DNA of 64,000 nt from assembly GCA_964017195.1 (NCBI GenBank), contig OZ024892.1, positions 20,514,889 to 20,578,888 on the forward strand. Reading direction: 5' to 3'. The translations under genes and the position numbers were made by a program. This DNA is from Siderastrea radians. Taxonomy: Eukaryota; Cnidaria; Anthozoa; Scleractinia; Rhizangiidae. Shown here piece after piece: positions 36,201-47,800 of the stretch. The notes under the pieces were generated by a model. The model saw only the letters and a list, made by a program, of their open reading frames with translations. It had not been told where the DNA came from and made no database searches. How positions within the stretch are numbered: the first letter of the stretch is position 1; every line of letters starts with the position of its first letter.

Positions 36201-38555
36201 TTTCCGTATTTGGCAATGACGATGTGACCCGACACACTAATGTTCATATCACGGAGCTTCTTGAAGTCTTCTATCATAGCATAGTTAACATACACCAGAC
36301 GGGCCTGTGGTAAAAAAGTGCAAAACGTAATTAGGCAGGACATTTGGTCACCCACCCTTGAAAGCTTTTCTTTCATGAAGCTTAAGAGGATCTTGAAAAA
36401 ATAAAGGAATCAGCTTTGACTGTTAACAGTACAAAATGACATTTCATGGTCAAAATGTGAAAATTTCTGGACTTCATTTAACGTTTCTTAATGCTTTACC
36501 GTAACATTTCCACTGCTGGAGTAAGCATTAAATGGCGGAAGTACATCTGAGTTGTTTTCATCTTGTTGCAGTATTTTCTCCATCCTCTGAGCAGTAAACA
36601 AAGCCGATCCATCTTTAGCTAAAATAGATGCTATTCCGGGTCTCTCTGGGTATGAAAGCAGTACGTCATATTTCTTTAGCTCAACTTTGTCAAATCCAAA
36701 ATCTTTCCATTTCTTCTCGATGTGTCGTGCTTGTTCTGCGCTTATCTGAGAGCCACCGGAATGGGGCACTTGAGTAAAATACCTAAAAGAAAGGCAATAA
36801 TAAGATTATATACAAAATGGATACATAAACACCTCTTCATAACTTTCCTATCTTTTCTCCATTTCGTATGGTTTAAAGAAATTGATGAATGTAGTCGACA
36901 TTAACTGATTTAATTTTTTAGACTACCCTTTCCCAACTGCTAAAGTTAGCTACATAACCGAGAGGTAGCCCAAAAGTTTTGTTCATCGCGCTATAAAGTG
37001 GTCCCATTTGCCGGGCGGCCAAAACGGTCATATTACAACGCTGTGACGTAAGAACGTTGACTTGGTGCTGCATGACTCATGGCTGACATGAGGGCGGAGA
37101 AGAAAGACGGACAGTATTTTCGTTAATGTGCAGCTGATTGTTGGCCCTAATCGTAAAAGCTGTAAAAATTCTACATAAATAGATCGAGAAACTGTGCCGG
37201 ATTACTGATGATTGTCCCCTCGAGAAAAGTAGGCTAGCTAAATTGATCCCCCACCACTTGTCTGTTGAAGGACAAAATGTTGTCTTCATGGCACTTTACC
37301 CTCTTTCCTTCATTGATGGATGTCGGTCAAAACATCCCATCATTTTTCGGTCAGTTAGCCCCACTGTAACTTATCTCCAGTTTTTCCATGGCCAATGCTA
37401 CTGAGTTCCAATAGCCAAATTAACTGTAATCATCACTCCTAGACTGTATTACATTAAAACGCAGACAAAAGGGTTTCCATTTAACACCGTTCAACATTGT
37501 TGAATTGACGGAAAATGTTTAGTGCGTTTGGTCGTCCCGTTGAATGAAGTCGAGTCAACTTTTGGGTGAAAGCAATGTTGAATTCCTTTGGTCACCTCGT
37601 TCAACAACGTTTAACAAAGTTTCATGATGTCAGTTGAATCCACATGTTCGAGGCTTAGACCTCAAAAGAAATCCCGCCCTATGTACAGAGTAGGCATTGC
37701 AGCCATTACACGTGACTCATAAGCGGTCTTGGGATTGTTGCCGAGAAACAAGAAAACTACAAAAACAGGCTCTTTATGCGAGTGGGTAAATATCCATAAC
37801 AGCTGACATGAATGTCGCTACAATCTGTCACAGCTACATAATCAGGGTGCCGATATTGAAATTCATCGTCTACACAGTTTAAGCTTTCAACCAAACGTTT
37901 TAGGTGAGCTCGACTGGAAAAACGATCTCGTGATAATCGGTGCCGTTCATTTTAATAATATATAACCGAATGATTTCTGACAACACACGACTTACCTTAA
38001 AAACTTTTCTATACTCTTACTTGAAATTCGATTAATAAAATGCTTGTGAACACTGTTTAAGTCGCTGGCAGCCAGAAGAGCAGCATCGCACGTATGAATA
38101 TATTTTACAGTTATGAAATACCCGCACAGACCGCCAACTCCACACAAAATCAAAATGACGAACATCTTCAGAGCACATCGTCTGGACCTACATCTCATTG
38201 GAATTATCGTGTTTGCATCGGCTTCGTCTCGCCTCAGAAGGGAGTATTTTCTCCCTTGGTAATGCCGCGAAAGTTCCAAGTGTCCCTGAGAACTAAGGAG
38301 CGGTTCAGAGTCATAATCATCGTAAATATATTCGTCTTCAACTGGAAAATCCTCTCTCAGTCCGCCTTCACTTGAGATGTAATCCGTTGTTATACCACGT
38401 GGGGAGGTACTAGATAAAGCCATTGTGTTGACAATATTCGATCGGCGCACAGGTTTTAAAAAAGTCTGGACGGCCTTGACTTTACCATCTTCGCAACCTA
38501 AGGTTTCTATGATGTCGTCCGTGCTTTCAGTCATATTTAACACAGATTTAAACAA
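27134..38555 (-). CDS. Glutamate carboxypeptidase II/NAALADase-like zinc peptidase (M28B), complete
   Basis: Seventeen exons: 38555-37996, 36782-36500, 36304-36182, 35544-35358, 34659-34569, 33959-33873, 33481-33396, 33310-33191, 32865-32783, 32471-32408, 31174-31107, 30758-30667, 30581-30491, 29748-29493, 29332-29251, 29151-29059, 27320-27134. They join in frame to 2553 nt (850 residues; human GCPII has 750). Cytoplasmic tail 1-130, membrane segment about 131-150, PA/apical region about 200-450, peptidase core, then dimerisation domain ending at the TAG near 27134. Zinc ligands are His481 (GNHRDAW), Asp491, Glu529, Asp557 (LNVDIAVEG) and His657 ([10 protein letters not shown]); Glu528 is the catalytic base. 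Their spacing equals human 377/387/425/453/553. Human Arg463 and Arg534 (glutamate pocket) appear as Gln and Met here, so the substrate may not be NAAG. Expected role: an ectopeptidase that trims C-terminal residues from peptides or folates. Confidence 0.93.
27854..28687. mobile_element. Inverted-repeat DNA element
   Basis: It starts CAGGCCCGTAGCAGGGGG and ends with the inverse of CAGACCCATAGC (10 of 12 match). ATTTT stands on both sides, but a full 8-bp duplication is not evident. It lies in the last intron of the complete carboxypeptidase gene. No transposase was recognised. Confidence 0.55.
29930..30390. repeat. (CCAG)n then (CCAA)n tetranucleotide tract
   Basis: About 300 bp of CCAG units with scattered CCAA/CCCG variants pass into about 150 bp of pure CCAA and then CCAACAAA units. 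It lies in the intron between exons 30491-30581 and 29493-29748 of the complete carboxypeptidase gene. Long low-complexity reading frames here (Gln-Pro-Ala-Ser, Trp-Leu-Ala-Gly) are an effect of the repeat. Confidence 0.97.
35640..35965. repeat. Degenerate GGAGCCC-type low-complexity region
   Basis: Repeats such as GGAGCCAGAAGCC, GGAGCCCC, GGAGCCATGG and GGAGCCCTAAGCC recur at irregular spacing in the intron upstream of exon 35358-35544. Confidence 0.55.
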
Positions 38556-41046
38556 TATAGACTCATTGTTTTCTTATTTTGATGGGAGCTAGACCTGGAC
38601 AATAGGATTGCCACCAGCTAGTTGGTTTCTTGTTTCTTTGCGGGTTACTGATGTTTATGCAAAAGGAGCATTATTATTCAGTCAAGGTCCAATTTCTCTC
38701 ATTCCAAATTCCTCATTTCACTCGGACAACGAAACATTCAATTTTCAGCCATGCAATGCAGGATTTTATGAAAATACGAAACAATATTCAAAATCTTTCC
38801 ACCAAATTGAATCATTCGCGAGGTACTGGCGAAGGAGATGCGTATCGCCGATTTGGTTATGAACTATAGTGTGCGACGAAATTGAGTGGAATAGCGGGTG
38901 CCTTTTTCAGTACAGCGGAGCTCCCTAAATACGACCTAAAACGAGGTATAGAATTGCGGTCGCCACGTTGTAAGGGCGGTTGCATTAACAAGGCTTTTAA
39001 GGAAAAAAACGACCACATGAGCTCGGTTTAATCCAGGCCAAGAAAAAGCGTCGGTAATAAGGTGCGAGGTTATTTCGTACTGACGGGGTAACGGGTGTTC
39101 AACTGAATCTGTAAAGGAGGTCTAGTTATTAACCAAAAGAGATCTTTCTTCTGAAACAGAACTTATTGCTACCATTTGCTTGGTCGATTGTTTTATGAAA
39201 TAACTCATATGAGCTGATAGCCTACTGGCGGAAACGAATAAAAAAGTATTTTTAATTTCTAGTTATATCTCAACCTAGCCGTAAAAGTGGATTTAATAGA
39301 TGACTTGTTGGTTCGACATTTCATGTGTACACAGTCACTGTACTCTCTGATTATTGAGATCAGCTACTTGAAAAACTAACTTCATCGTTCAGCAAATAAT
39401 TATCTCTTAACAAAACGAATCAGCTCTTAGGCCAGTGACTCTTTTAGCTGTAAGGCCTAAGAGGTTCTCAGAGTTCTAGATCTTTGATAGGCCTATCATG
39501 AGTTATCTCTGAATGCTTCAAAGCAAAAATGGACAGATTAAAACATCAACGAATTTCCTGATATGGGCCATTCCATTGTAGTTGGGTGGCAGAGATTGTT
39601 GGAATAAATTCATTCCGAGAGATTTAACAATCTTCATCGATACTGCTTCGAATTCCTCGGCGTTTTCTTTGGAGAATAAATTAACAATCTTTTGTAATCT
39701 GAATTGCCAGTTGCCTCTTCGCGCAGTGAGCAGGCTCTACCGAAACACCTTTGGAAAGCATCGATATAGGTGATAATCTTTCCGGGGCAGCTTTCGGATT
39801 TTCTTCGGAAATACGCTCGGGAACAATCTAAGATTTCGGATATTTCCATGTGTAATAAAGAATATAAGTTCAATAACCGATAAAAAATATGATCGTACCT
39901 GACCAATTGGAGAGAAGTATAATTTCGTCAGTCATTATAATACGCAGGTGATAGTAACTCCTTTACATGTTAAAAAATTGAAAGAGAAACTGATGGAAAC
40001 AGGTGATCAAGAGTTTCATATCATAGTTCGTTTAAATTATGTGTCTCTTTATACTTTTCAAGGTATAGTCTCAGAAAGAAAAGGTTTTGAAAGTTAGGGA
40101 TATTGATCCTGTTAAGGCATGTTAAAATTATGAAGCCTACAAACCAAAACAGAACCTGCGTAAATGCATTTAATATCACTCTCAATCATCCGGAGTAACT
40201 CGGTGAAGCTTGTTGTCTTCTTAGATTTAAAAACAAAATTATATCCAGGGCTAGTATTCCCGCTCTAAAAAATAAATGATCATGCCTGAAAAATGTTTCA
40301 GGGGTCGCAATGTTTTTCTAGTCAGAAGGGAACTAAACAACCGTTTGTTACCAGAGGCGTTTCTGCCATTCTGACCGCTGTTTGCAGAAAATTTTGGTCT
40401 TTGTTTTTACGTTACCAACAAAAACAAAATCCCAATGAACGGAGAGGTTACTAACTTAATAAGATTGCTCGATAGGATGCTGATCTGCGTGAGACCACGC
40501 TAAAAGACTCCATCGATAAATATATACTGTTTAAGACATGTTTTAACGAGACATGCTCGCTTGTTAATGCATAAAGGTTAATAAAGAACCATTACGCGGC
40601 AAGAGATCACAACAGCCGGACTTCTTCTCGCAATTTGACTTATTAGGGGGGAAAACCGTTGGATCCATTTTGGTGCCTGCATGTCTCGACAAAGATAACA
40701 CTGTTAAAGCCAAAACTGAAATATCATGGCCGTTTTAACTAGCTCTTCCGCAAATGTTCTCAGTTTCTTTAACATTAATCAAATACAGATATATACGAAG
40801 GAAGCTAAATTTACATCCGCATGTTGGTAAAAAATAAGATAAAGACAAATGAATTTTCGTTAAGCATACTCAATGTTACAACTTGTTGTTTGTCGGTTTT
40901 AAATTTCCAATAATCTCCTCGGGGTAAAGATCGTTCGTTCAACTCGATCCACCGGCCCGCTCTGATCATCCACGCCCTAATTTGAAACCGGCTGACTTCA
41001 GAATACAGGTAATAAGTTCACATATAATTTAAGTATGTTTACTTAC
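38556..41046. other. Region between the two possible first exons
   Basis: Would be intron if transcription starts at the exon at 41047-41369, or promoter and spacer for exon 37996-38555. AT-rich; short open frames at 38608-38869 and 39582-39906 have no recognised domain. Confidence 0.5.
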
Positions 41047-41369
41047 TTCAAATTGTCCTCTATCCTTTCTTTTGATATCCCATTGATTGTGTCCTTGTAC
41101 AGCGAATGTAGATCTGCTTCCTCTTTTGAATGTTCTTTGGAATTTTTTTCGTGTTCATCGCAGCCAAGTTTTAGTGTCCGCCTCACCAAGTATCCCCCAG
41201 TGAAAGCTACAAGAATCAGCACTATTACTAACACTACAGCAACCGCGATGCAAGTTTTGCGACGACGTCGCTGTCTTCTTCCATCGTTTGGATTAAGGGC
41301 CGCATCTTCGTTACCTTTGACAAGCATAAATTCTGCTTTTTCTGCAGACATCTTTACGACACAGATCAC
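41047..41369 (-). CDS. Possible alternative first exon (membrane anchor) of the carboxypeptidase gene
   Basis: Open from ATG 41369 (or ATG 41351, MSAEKAEFMLVKG) to a donor at 41046 (TTGAA|gtaagt). It encodes a basic cytoplasmic stretch (RRQRRRRK), one hydrophobic segment (IAVAVVLVIVLILVAF), and an end INGISKERIEDNLK that parallels [14 protein letters not shown] at the end of exon 1 (37996-38555). The donor leaves phase 2, which is what exon 2 at 36782 needs. No other exons of a third copy were found between here and 38555, so an alternative promoter and first exon fits best; a remnant of a third tandem copy is possible. Confidence 0.65.
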
Positions 41370-42729
41370 TCCGGCTGGTGTATCTTGTCAGGCGCGCTTA
41401 ATATAAAGGACGCCAATATAAAGTTGAGTTTAAAAACGTTTATGATCATATGAATAGCGTCCAAACCTATAGCATAGCTGCTTTTGACTACAGGGGACAA
41501 TGCTAACTAATGCTCTACTTTGGCAGATGTTTCGTGTATTTATCCTTTGAGATGCAAAAGACGAATAATAACTACACTCACAATAACAGATTTTTATAGA
41601 AGCAAAGGCCTGTTTTCAAAAATCTTCCTGGTGAAAAAAAAGAAAAAAGCTTTTGAACCGACCGGGAACCTTCTTAGCTGTCGAGGGAATTACAGGGGGA
41701 ATTTTTCATATTGAAGTTCGTAGATGTAAACATGCCATTGTCTTATGCGCCAAGTAAATAAATCCTTTGAACGTTAGGCGTCAAGCTAAGAAGGGGGCTT
41801 GAGTGTTTTTGTTAGCTGTAAGTTTCGACCGTGTGGATGTTTAGTTGATATATCTCAGTACCAAACGTGCGCATGTTCGTTACATCACCGGAAATAATTG
41901 CTACCAGAGTTTTCACAAAAGTCTAGCGCGATGTTTTTTTATCTTTTACAGACCATTTGAAAACTTGGAAACTAAATTTTCAAACAATATAAACTAACCG
42001 TCTTAAAAGCCAATCTGAAATCCTCAGCCATCTAACGCCAAGCTTAACCGTCAGATTTGATTTCAACTGGAAAAACTTTTAGCAGTGGCCGTTCAGGCCT
42101 CTTTTAATGTAAAACACCCTTGCTTTCTGTCCAACTGAAATTCCTGTTTAGTTACTCTCTCGGCCACTTTGCGCCCTTACAAGGAACTTCTAGCGTGCGT
42201 GTGAACAGTAAGCTTAAGGTGCTGGTCAGTAGTTTTTCTATTGTTTTCCACCCGATCACCATGAAAAATATCTATCTCTATATAAATACGGCATTTCTGT
42301 GGCCGAAGCTCGGCCAGTGTCGGCTCTAGCTCCTGCTCCTACTTTGGAGTAAATGGCGTGAAAAGCGTTTTAAACGATTTTCAATGAGATCCCACACGCC
42401 TGGTTCTATATCGTGCTGTTGAGTCCTAATAAGAATGAAACAGCTGTTTATGGCTTCCACAATGCTGGAAGTTTGGCTGTGCACAATTCATTAGCATGGC
42501 AAAATTTGGAGTTATTTTTGGTTCCTTTAAGTTGATTGTATTCTATGTTGGGACTTTAGGCATCAGGCACTTCCAGTCCCACCACTCTTGTCCCAAGGGT
42601 CGGGTATTAGTCTAGCCCTAGGCATTTGTAGGCCTTGGCGTGATTTTGACCTCAAATTTTAGTAACATGGAAAAATTAACCGTTTTTGTTTTGGAAAGGA
42701 CAAATTTATTATTAGAGAGGATTTTTGAA

Positions 42730-42791
42730 GTTTGTAAAGCGCTTTTGATCATATGTGAATGTAAAAAGCGCTATAGAAGTATTAAACATTA

Positions 42792-42830
<39 letters not shown>

Positions 42831-42988
42831 GGATATTATTATTAGGATATTATTATTAGGATAATATTATTAGGATATTATTATTAGGATATATATACTT
42901 TTAACTATTTAGAATATTTTATTACCTTTTCATAAATCATTAGTATTTTTAACCTATTGATTGATTGTAATGTTCTTTTTTATTAATA

Positions 42989-43021
<33 letters not shown>
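42730..43021 (+). repeat. Probable retroelement 3' tail with (ATT)n microsatellites
   Basis: TAAAGCGCTTTTGATC and AAAAAGCGCTATAGAAG precede an ATT run at 42789-42830, a layout typical of LINE/SINE 3' ends. AGGATATTATTATT units follow, then a second ATT run at 42985-43020. Confidence 0.5.
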
Positions 43022-43022
<1 letters not shown>

Positions 43023-43336
43023 GTCGTCTAGATTGCGAAATAAGGCCAGCTAGCACTTTCGGATGTCAGCAGTTGCTGGAAAAAATTCGGAGAAGAAGAC
43101 TGTAAAATTTTCTAAGACCTAAATTTTTGACCAAAGAATCTGAACGGAACATCTGCGTTAGCTTTCCCAAATATCGTTTAAAACGGGCCTTAAAACAATG
43201 TAAGAAAACAGAAATCGACTTTTTAGCATTTTGCTTAAATTTTCTCGTTGGGTGCCTCTGAGAACTGTGGCTTTGTTTCAAGATAATGGGAGCATCAACA
43301 AAGAGGAAAAAAGAGAAAACAACAACCACTTAACAA

Positions 43337-44094
43337 GCCCGTATCCAGCATTGAGGCAATCGAGGCAGTTGCCTCGGTAAAACTTTTCCCTAGTTGTTAA
43401 AAACTTAAATGGAAAAACAAACTATTTGATAATAGATTAATAATAGAACATGTTTCTGGCAGTAAACCACGCCAACGGTACCCTAAAATGTGATAACCTC
43501 AGCTAATACTTCACATATATGCTGGTCGCGAGCCCATAAGTGTCTCCAGTGGTCAGCGTATACCGCAGCCTCCAGCCTAGTTACCTATACAAGACGTGGT
43601 CAATATCAATAATGGCACAGACCGCCTGAAAGGTCTTGCCCTCGCATACGTTTAAGACATCACTCCAAAAATGGGAAACCAGTGGTCATAGGATAAATGC
43701 TTTAGCTTTTTCCAAATAAAAGCAAGGCCTTAAGTAGAGAGTACACTTCAGCACTAGGACACTTGAACTGGTGGACTTGAACGAGATTGATATTTGCTTC
43801 GTCACGGATGCTGAAATAGCATTTCAGAGCTTCTAAATTTCATTTCTGAATGGAACTGTGGAAATTTTAAAGAGAAGAAGTGATAACAAACATAAATGCT
43901 GTTAAAGTTAGTTTGGATTTTGATTATGTTTGGGGGAAAATACCACCAGGAAAAACGCGCTAAAAATGGCATTTCCGGGCGTCTAGATTTTGAAATTTTC
44001 TGGGGAGCATGCCCCCAGACGCCCCTAAAAGCTTGTGCCTTCGGCGCTTCGCAGTTGCCTCGGTTATCAGAACAGTCTGGCGACGGCCCTTCAC
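43337..44094. mobile_element. Possible inverted-repeat element (weak ends)
   Basis: AAGCCCGTATCCAGCATTG at the left loosely mirrors the inverse of AAGGGCCGTCGCCAGACTG at the right, and GGCAGTTGCCTCGG / GCAGTTGCCTCGG occur near each end. Coding remnants were not identified. Confidence 0.35.
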
Positions 44095-44859
44095 TAGAAG
44101 AATACTGCATCGGAATTAGCACTGTTTTAGCACTGTTCTGTACGGTATGTAGATGCATCCAGAAGCAAAGAAATTGACTTCTTTTTTACTGCATGCACCG
44201 TGTGGCATTTGAAAAGCTCGCTGGACCCCATTTTTCAAAACACGCGAATGCCCGGGGGTTTGTCTGTAGGTCAGAAAGGGAGAGGGCTGGGGGGGGGGGG
44301 GGGGGGAGGATCGGCACTGCTGAAATTGACTGATGCGTTACACTTTCGATTTCTAATAAACAAAAGAAACTTTGTAATATGGAAATATTTAACGGTGTAT
44401 CAGTTATCCAGACATGGCAATATTTAAACGTGCTATCACATCCACTAGTTTTAGCCTTCTCTTGTATACTCTTGGTAAGTGGTGAGTCGCTCAGTACTGG
44501 AAAAAAAGACATTTGAAAATTTTTGTCGTTTCGTCCTCTGTTCAGTTGTATTGGGGAATTGAGGGTTTCAATCGTATTTTATCAAAGCTAAACGATCTGA
44601 AATGATGGTTTCACTCAGTTCTTCTGATGGCCTCCGAGTCCTCAATAACACTCAAGGACACATTGTGAGTTTTATATAACGAAGTTATGGTTTTGTGCCT
44701 GTTTCTGTTTTTCAACTGCGGGCTCACAAAATGCTCGATCACTCAGGCGACACTCGGGCTTCTTAGAAGGATTGATTTTTGTCCAGTCTGATCTATAACT
44801 GGACCTTTGTGCCCACTGAAGTCTTAGTTTCAAAGCAAAACTATGAAATTGCAATTAGA

Positions 44860-47800
44860 ATGGCCACTTTTCTGCTAAGGCCTCGCGATGGAGGTAAAGA
44901 CATCGCAATTCCACCGGGCAAGACCACCATCGGCCGAGGTCCTTTTCTTGGGGTAAGAATCATAATCATCTCGTATAGCTGAATTATATATCGTCTCGGT
45001 AATTTTGTCTTCTGTGTATTTCAACTTTTAAAATCGTTCACCAAAGGTGACAGATAAACGGGTGTCGAGGTCGCATGCAGAACTGGAACTAACTGATGGG
45101 AAACTTACAGTTTTGCCAGTAAGTAGAAAGCTACGTGTACACTGTAAGCTTATACTTGATCATGAATTGTTAAGCTTAAGCTTATCTCCTTTTAAAGTGT
45201 TCTCGCTTTGTGATCTTTGACCATCCCCGCTATCTCTCCTCGCCTTCAACCCAGAACCCAGGCCTTCTATACTGACTACGTTGCAGCTTTTCAGTGACAC
45301 CCAGGGCTCCAAAGGTGTATTTTTATTGGTGAAGACTGTGGGCATGGCAACAGAAATTGGGGCAGATCTAGAAAAAGAAGAACGAGAAGAAGAAAAAAAC
45401 AACAACAACAAAAGCAAACAAAAAAACAAACCAACAAACAAGCAAAGAAATAAACATAAAATGGCCTCCAGCTGTAGCCCTAATAGACCACCAACAGACA
45501 TTTTCTTTTCCCTTCTTGTATATTAAATTTGGGGAAGGCCGGGGCACATCTTAGCTACAGTGTACGCTAACTGTTGTGTTGGTCCCTTAGGCATATGCAG
45601 GTGACACTGTTCGAAGTACCTTTGTATATGGCCAGTTACATGTAGATTCTTTGTTTTTCAGAACTTGTGCTGCATTTTGAATTACCAGCCAGCAAGTGCT
45701 TGAATATAAACAATCCTGAAATTTTTTCTTTATCTGAGAACTTTGACCACATCAGAAAGAAAATCACTGGATTTATTAATAACGTCATTTTTCAAGCAGC
45801 CAGTTGATCTAAGCGCTGTCCACTAAATCATGAACAAACAACATTACATGTAAAGCAGTAGAGCTGAACAATTCTGTTTGCATGCAGCACAAGTATATTT
45901 CTTTTATGATAAAGAATTTCAAAACCAGAGATGTTAGCATGAAGTATCCTCTTATTTGTTTTGAAAATTGAAGGTCATTGACAAGTAACAGTTATATTTG
46001 TTTAATTTTGTACCTTCTACAGCTTCACACCAACCCAACTTTTTTCAAGGCTAGTGTGAAGGAGAAATTTGTTGCTTTAAAGAAGAATGAAGCTAAAGGC
46101 TTGCTCAGTGGTAACATCATCTCTCTGCTTCCTGACTTTCTTTGCTTTGAGATTGTTAATAAAGGAAGCTTGAGCAAGAATGGGTTGACCACAGAGGAGG
46201 TGGACATTGCCAAGAGCAGGCCAGCTGATGATCCCACGGTTGTGGTTGATAATCATGAGAAACCTTTAGCAACTTCAAAAGTGCCCACAGGTAAGAAAAC
46301 ACCTGTTCAGTTAATTAGGGACCCTGTAGTACTGGGACTGTAATTTCCAACATGGTTATGTCTTGACTGGTGTCCAGTCCCCTGGGGAGAATGTGCCAGA
46401 TGTGAGTCACCTAGCACATGTAGTATGAAGTGACTAGGAGCGACACTACTTCTCCCTACTGGAAAACTTTACCACTAGAGTCCAGAGCCCCCGAGGCCCA
46501 GGGATGTTTGCCTTTCCCCCTAGTACTTGCACCCCCTTCATAAATATCCTGTATTTGCCCCTGCATCATGTGGACCATATCCTGAACTGAAATCTTCATT
46601 CGTGAAGCTATGACAAGATTAATTATTCATGAAACCATATAGAAAATGCAGTACTTTCTTCTTCCAACACAGAATCATTTCTTGATGAATTTGTGGACAA
46701 CAGACCATCAATGGAAGCTGTTCCAGCTGCCTCAACTCAGGCCATCAAGAGTGGAAAGGATCCACATGAATTCCCTGATTCTCAATCACAGCCCAATGTG
46801 GTGAGTTCTTCATCTTTTTGTGATAATATACTCCCCCCAGTAGTTTTCTCCTTGCTCCAAGCTGGGTTTCCTCCTGACCAATGTCTCCAGTTTTCCACTT
46901 TCTCCATAAATACCAACACTTCTCAATTCCGGTTCAATCTGGAATTCAAGGACCAAAGGTTTGTCCTGGTTGGAAGAATCTGTTGCTTCCTTGAGCAAGT
47001 TGATTTTGCATTGTATTGTAAGTTCATTCTATCGAAATTTTTTTCAGAGCAAGAAAGACAAAATCACTTCACCCAAGCCAGAAGTCAAGCCTGCACCTTT
47101 GTTACAAAAGACTCGTAAACTTCCATCATGGTTGATCCAGTCAACAAGTTCAGACACAAAATCCCCAACAAAGAAAGTGGGAAATCGAAAAGGCAAAGCT
47201 CCAGCAAGTACGACAGAGGGAAAAACAGCCACACGTAAGTGTGCAATTATTGCAAATAATTGTTAATTCTAGATTTTTATATGTATCTTAAAACTTTCCT
47301 TGAGTGACCAAATATTTGTAATTGTACTTTAAAAAAATCAATTTAGGAAATGATAAAAATGATTTGTTCTAAAATAGTTATTGTGAAAAATTTCCAGTTA
47401 GTGACAAATTAGAAATGACTGAGGGGAGATAGTTATGCAGAAGTGCAATTCAAATGTTTTACAGACATTGCCATCTCCAGTATTTAATCAGTTCGTACAC
47501 AATATACATGTATATATTCTTAACCTGAATTTACATTTCTTTGGACATAATTATGATGAATGAGACTGCAAATAACTGCAAACTATTAAGGACTTAAACT
47601 GGTTTTCAATTAAGTGCTGTAAAACCTGACCCACAGTTAATGAATCAATCAGAAATCTTAGAAAATACATCAGTGTAACTGCAGCCACCTCAGTGAAAAT
47701 GCAGGAAAAGCTTGTGACAATGGCACGATTACCAGTTCCGGTGTTTCATTTAACTGGTAGAGTTTTTCATCAATCTAAAAGCATAGAAGAACATTACATG

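Larger units (their letters stand above)
41370..44859. other. Divergent spacer between the carboxypeptidase exon and APLF
   Basis: Both genes are transcribed away from this region. It holds the (ATT)n retroelement tail (42730-43021), the weak inverted-repeat element (43337-44094) and a run of about 18 G (44291-44308). The APLF promoter should lie just before 44860. Confidence 0.5.

Noticed and set aside
45157..45520. Two overlapping frames within APLF intron 2
   Set aside because: Lysine/asparagine-rich and leucine-rich shadows of an A-rich stretch; APLF joins cleanly without them.
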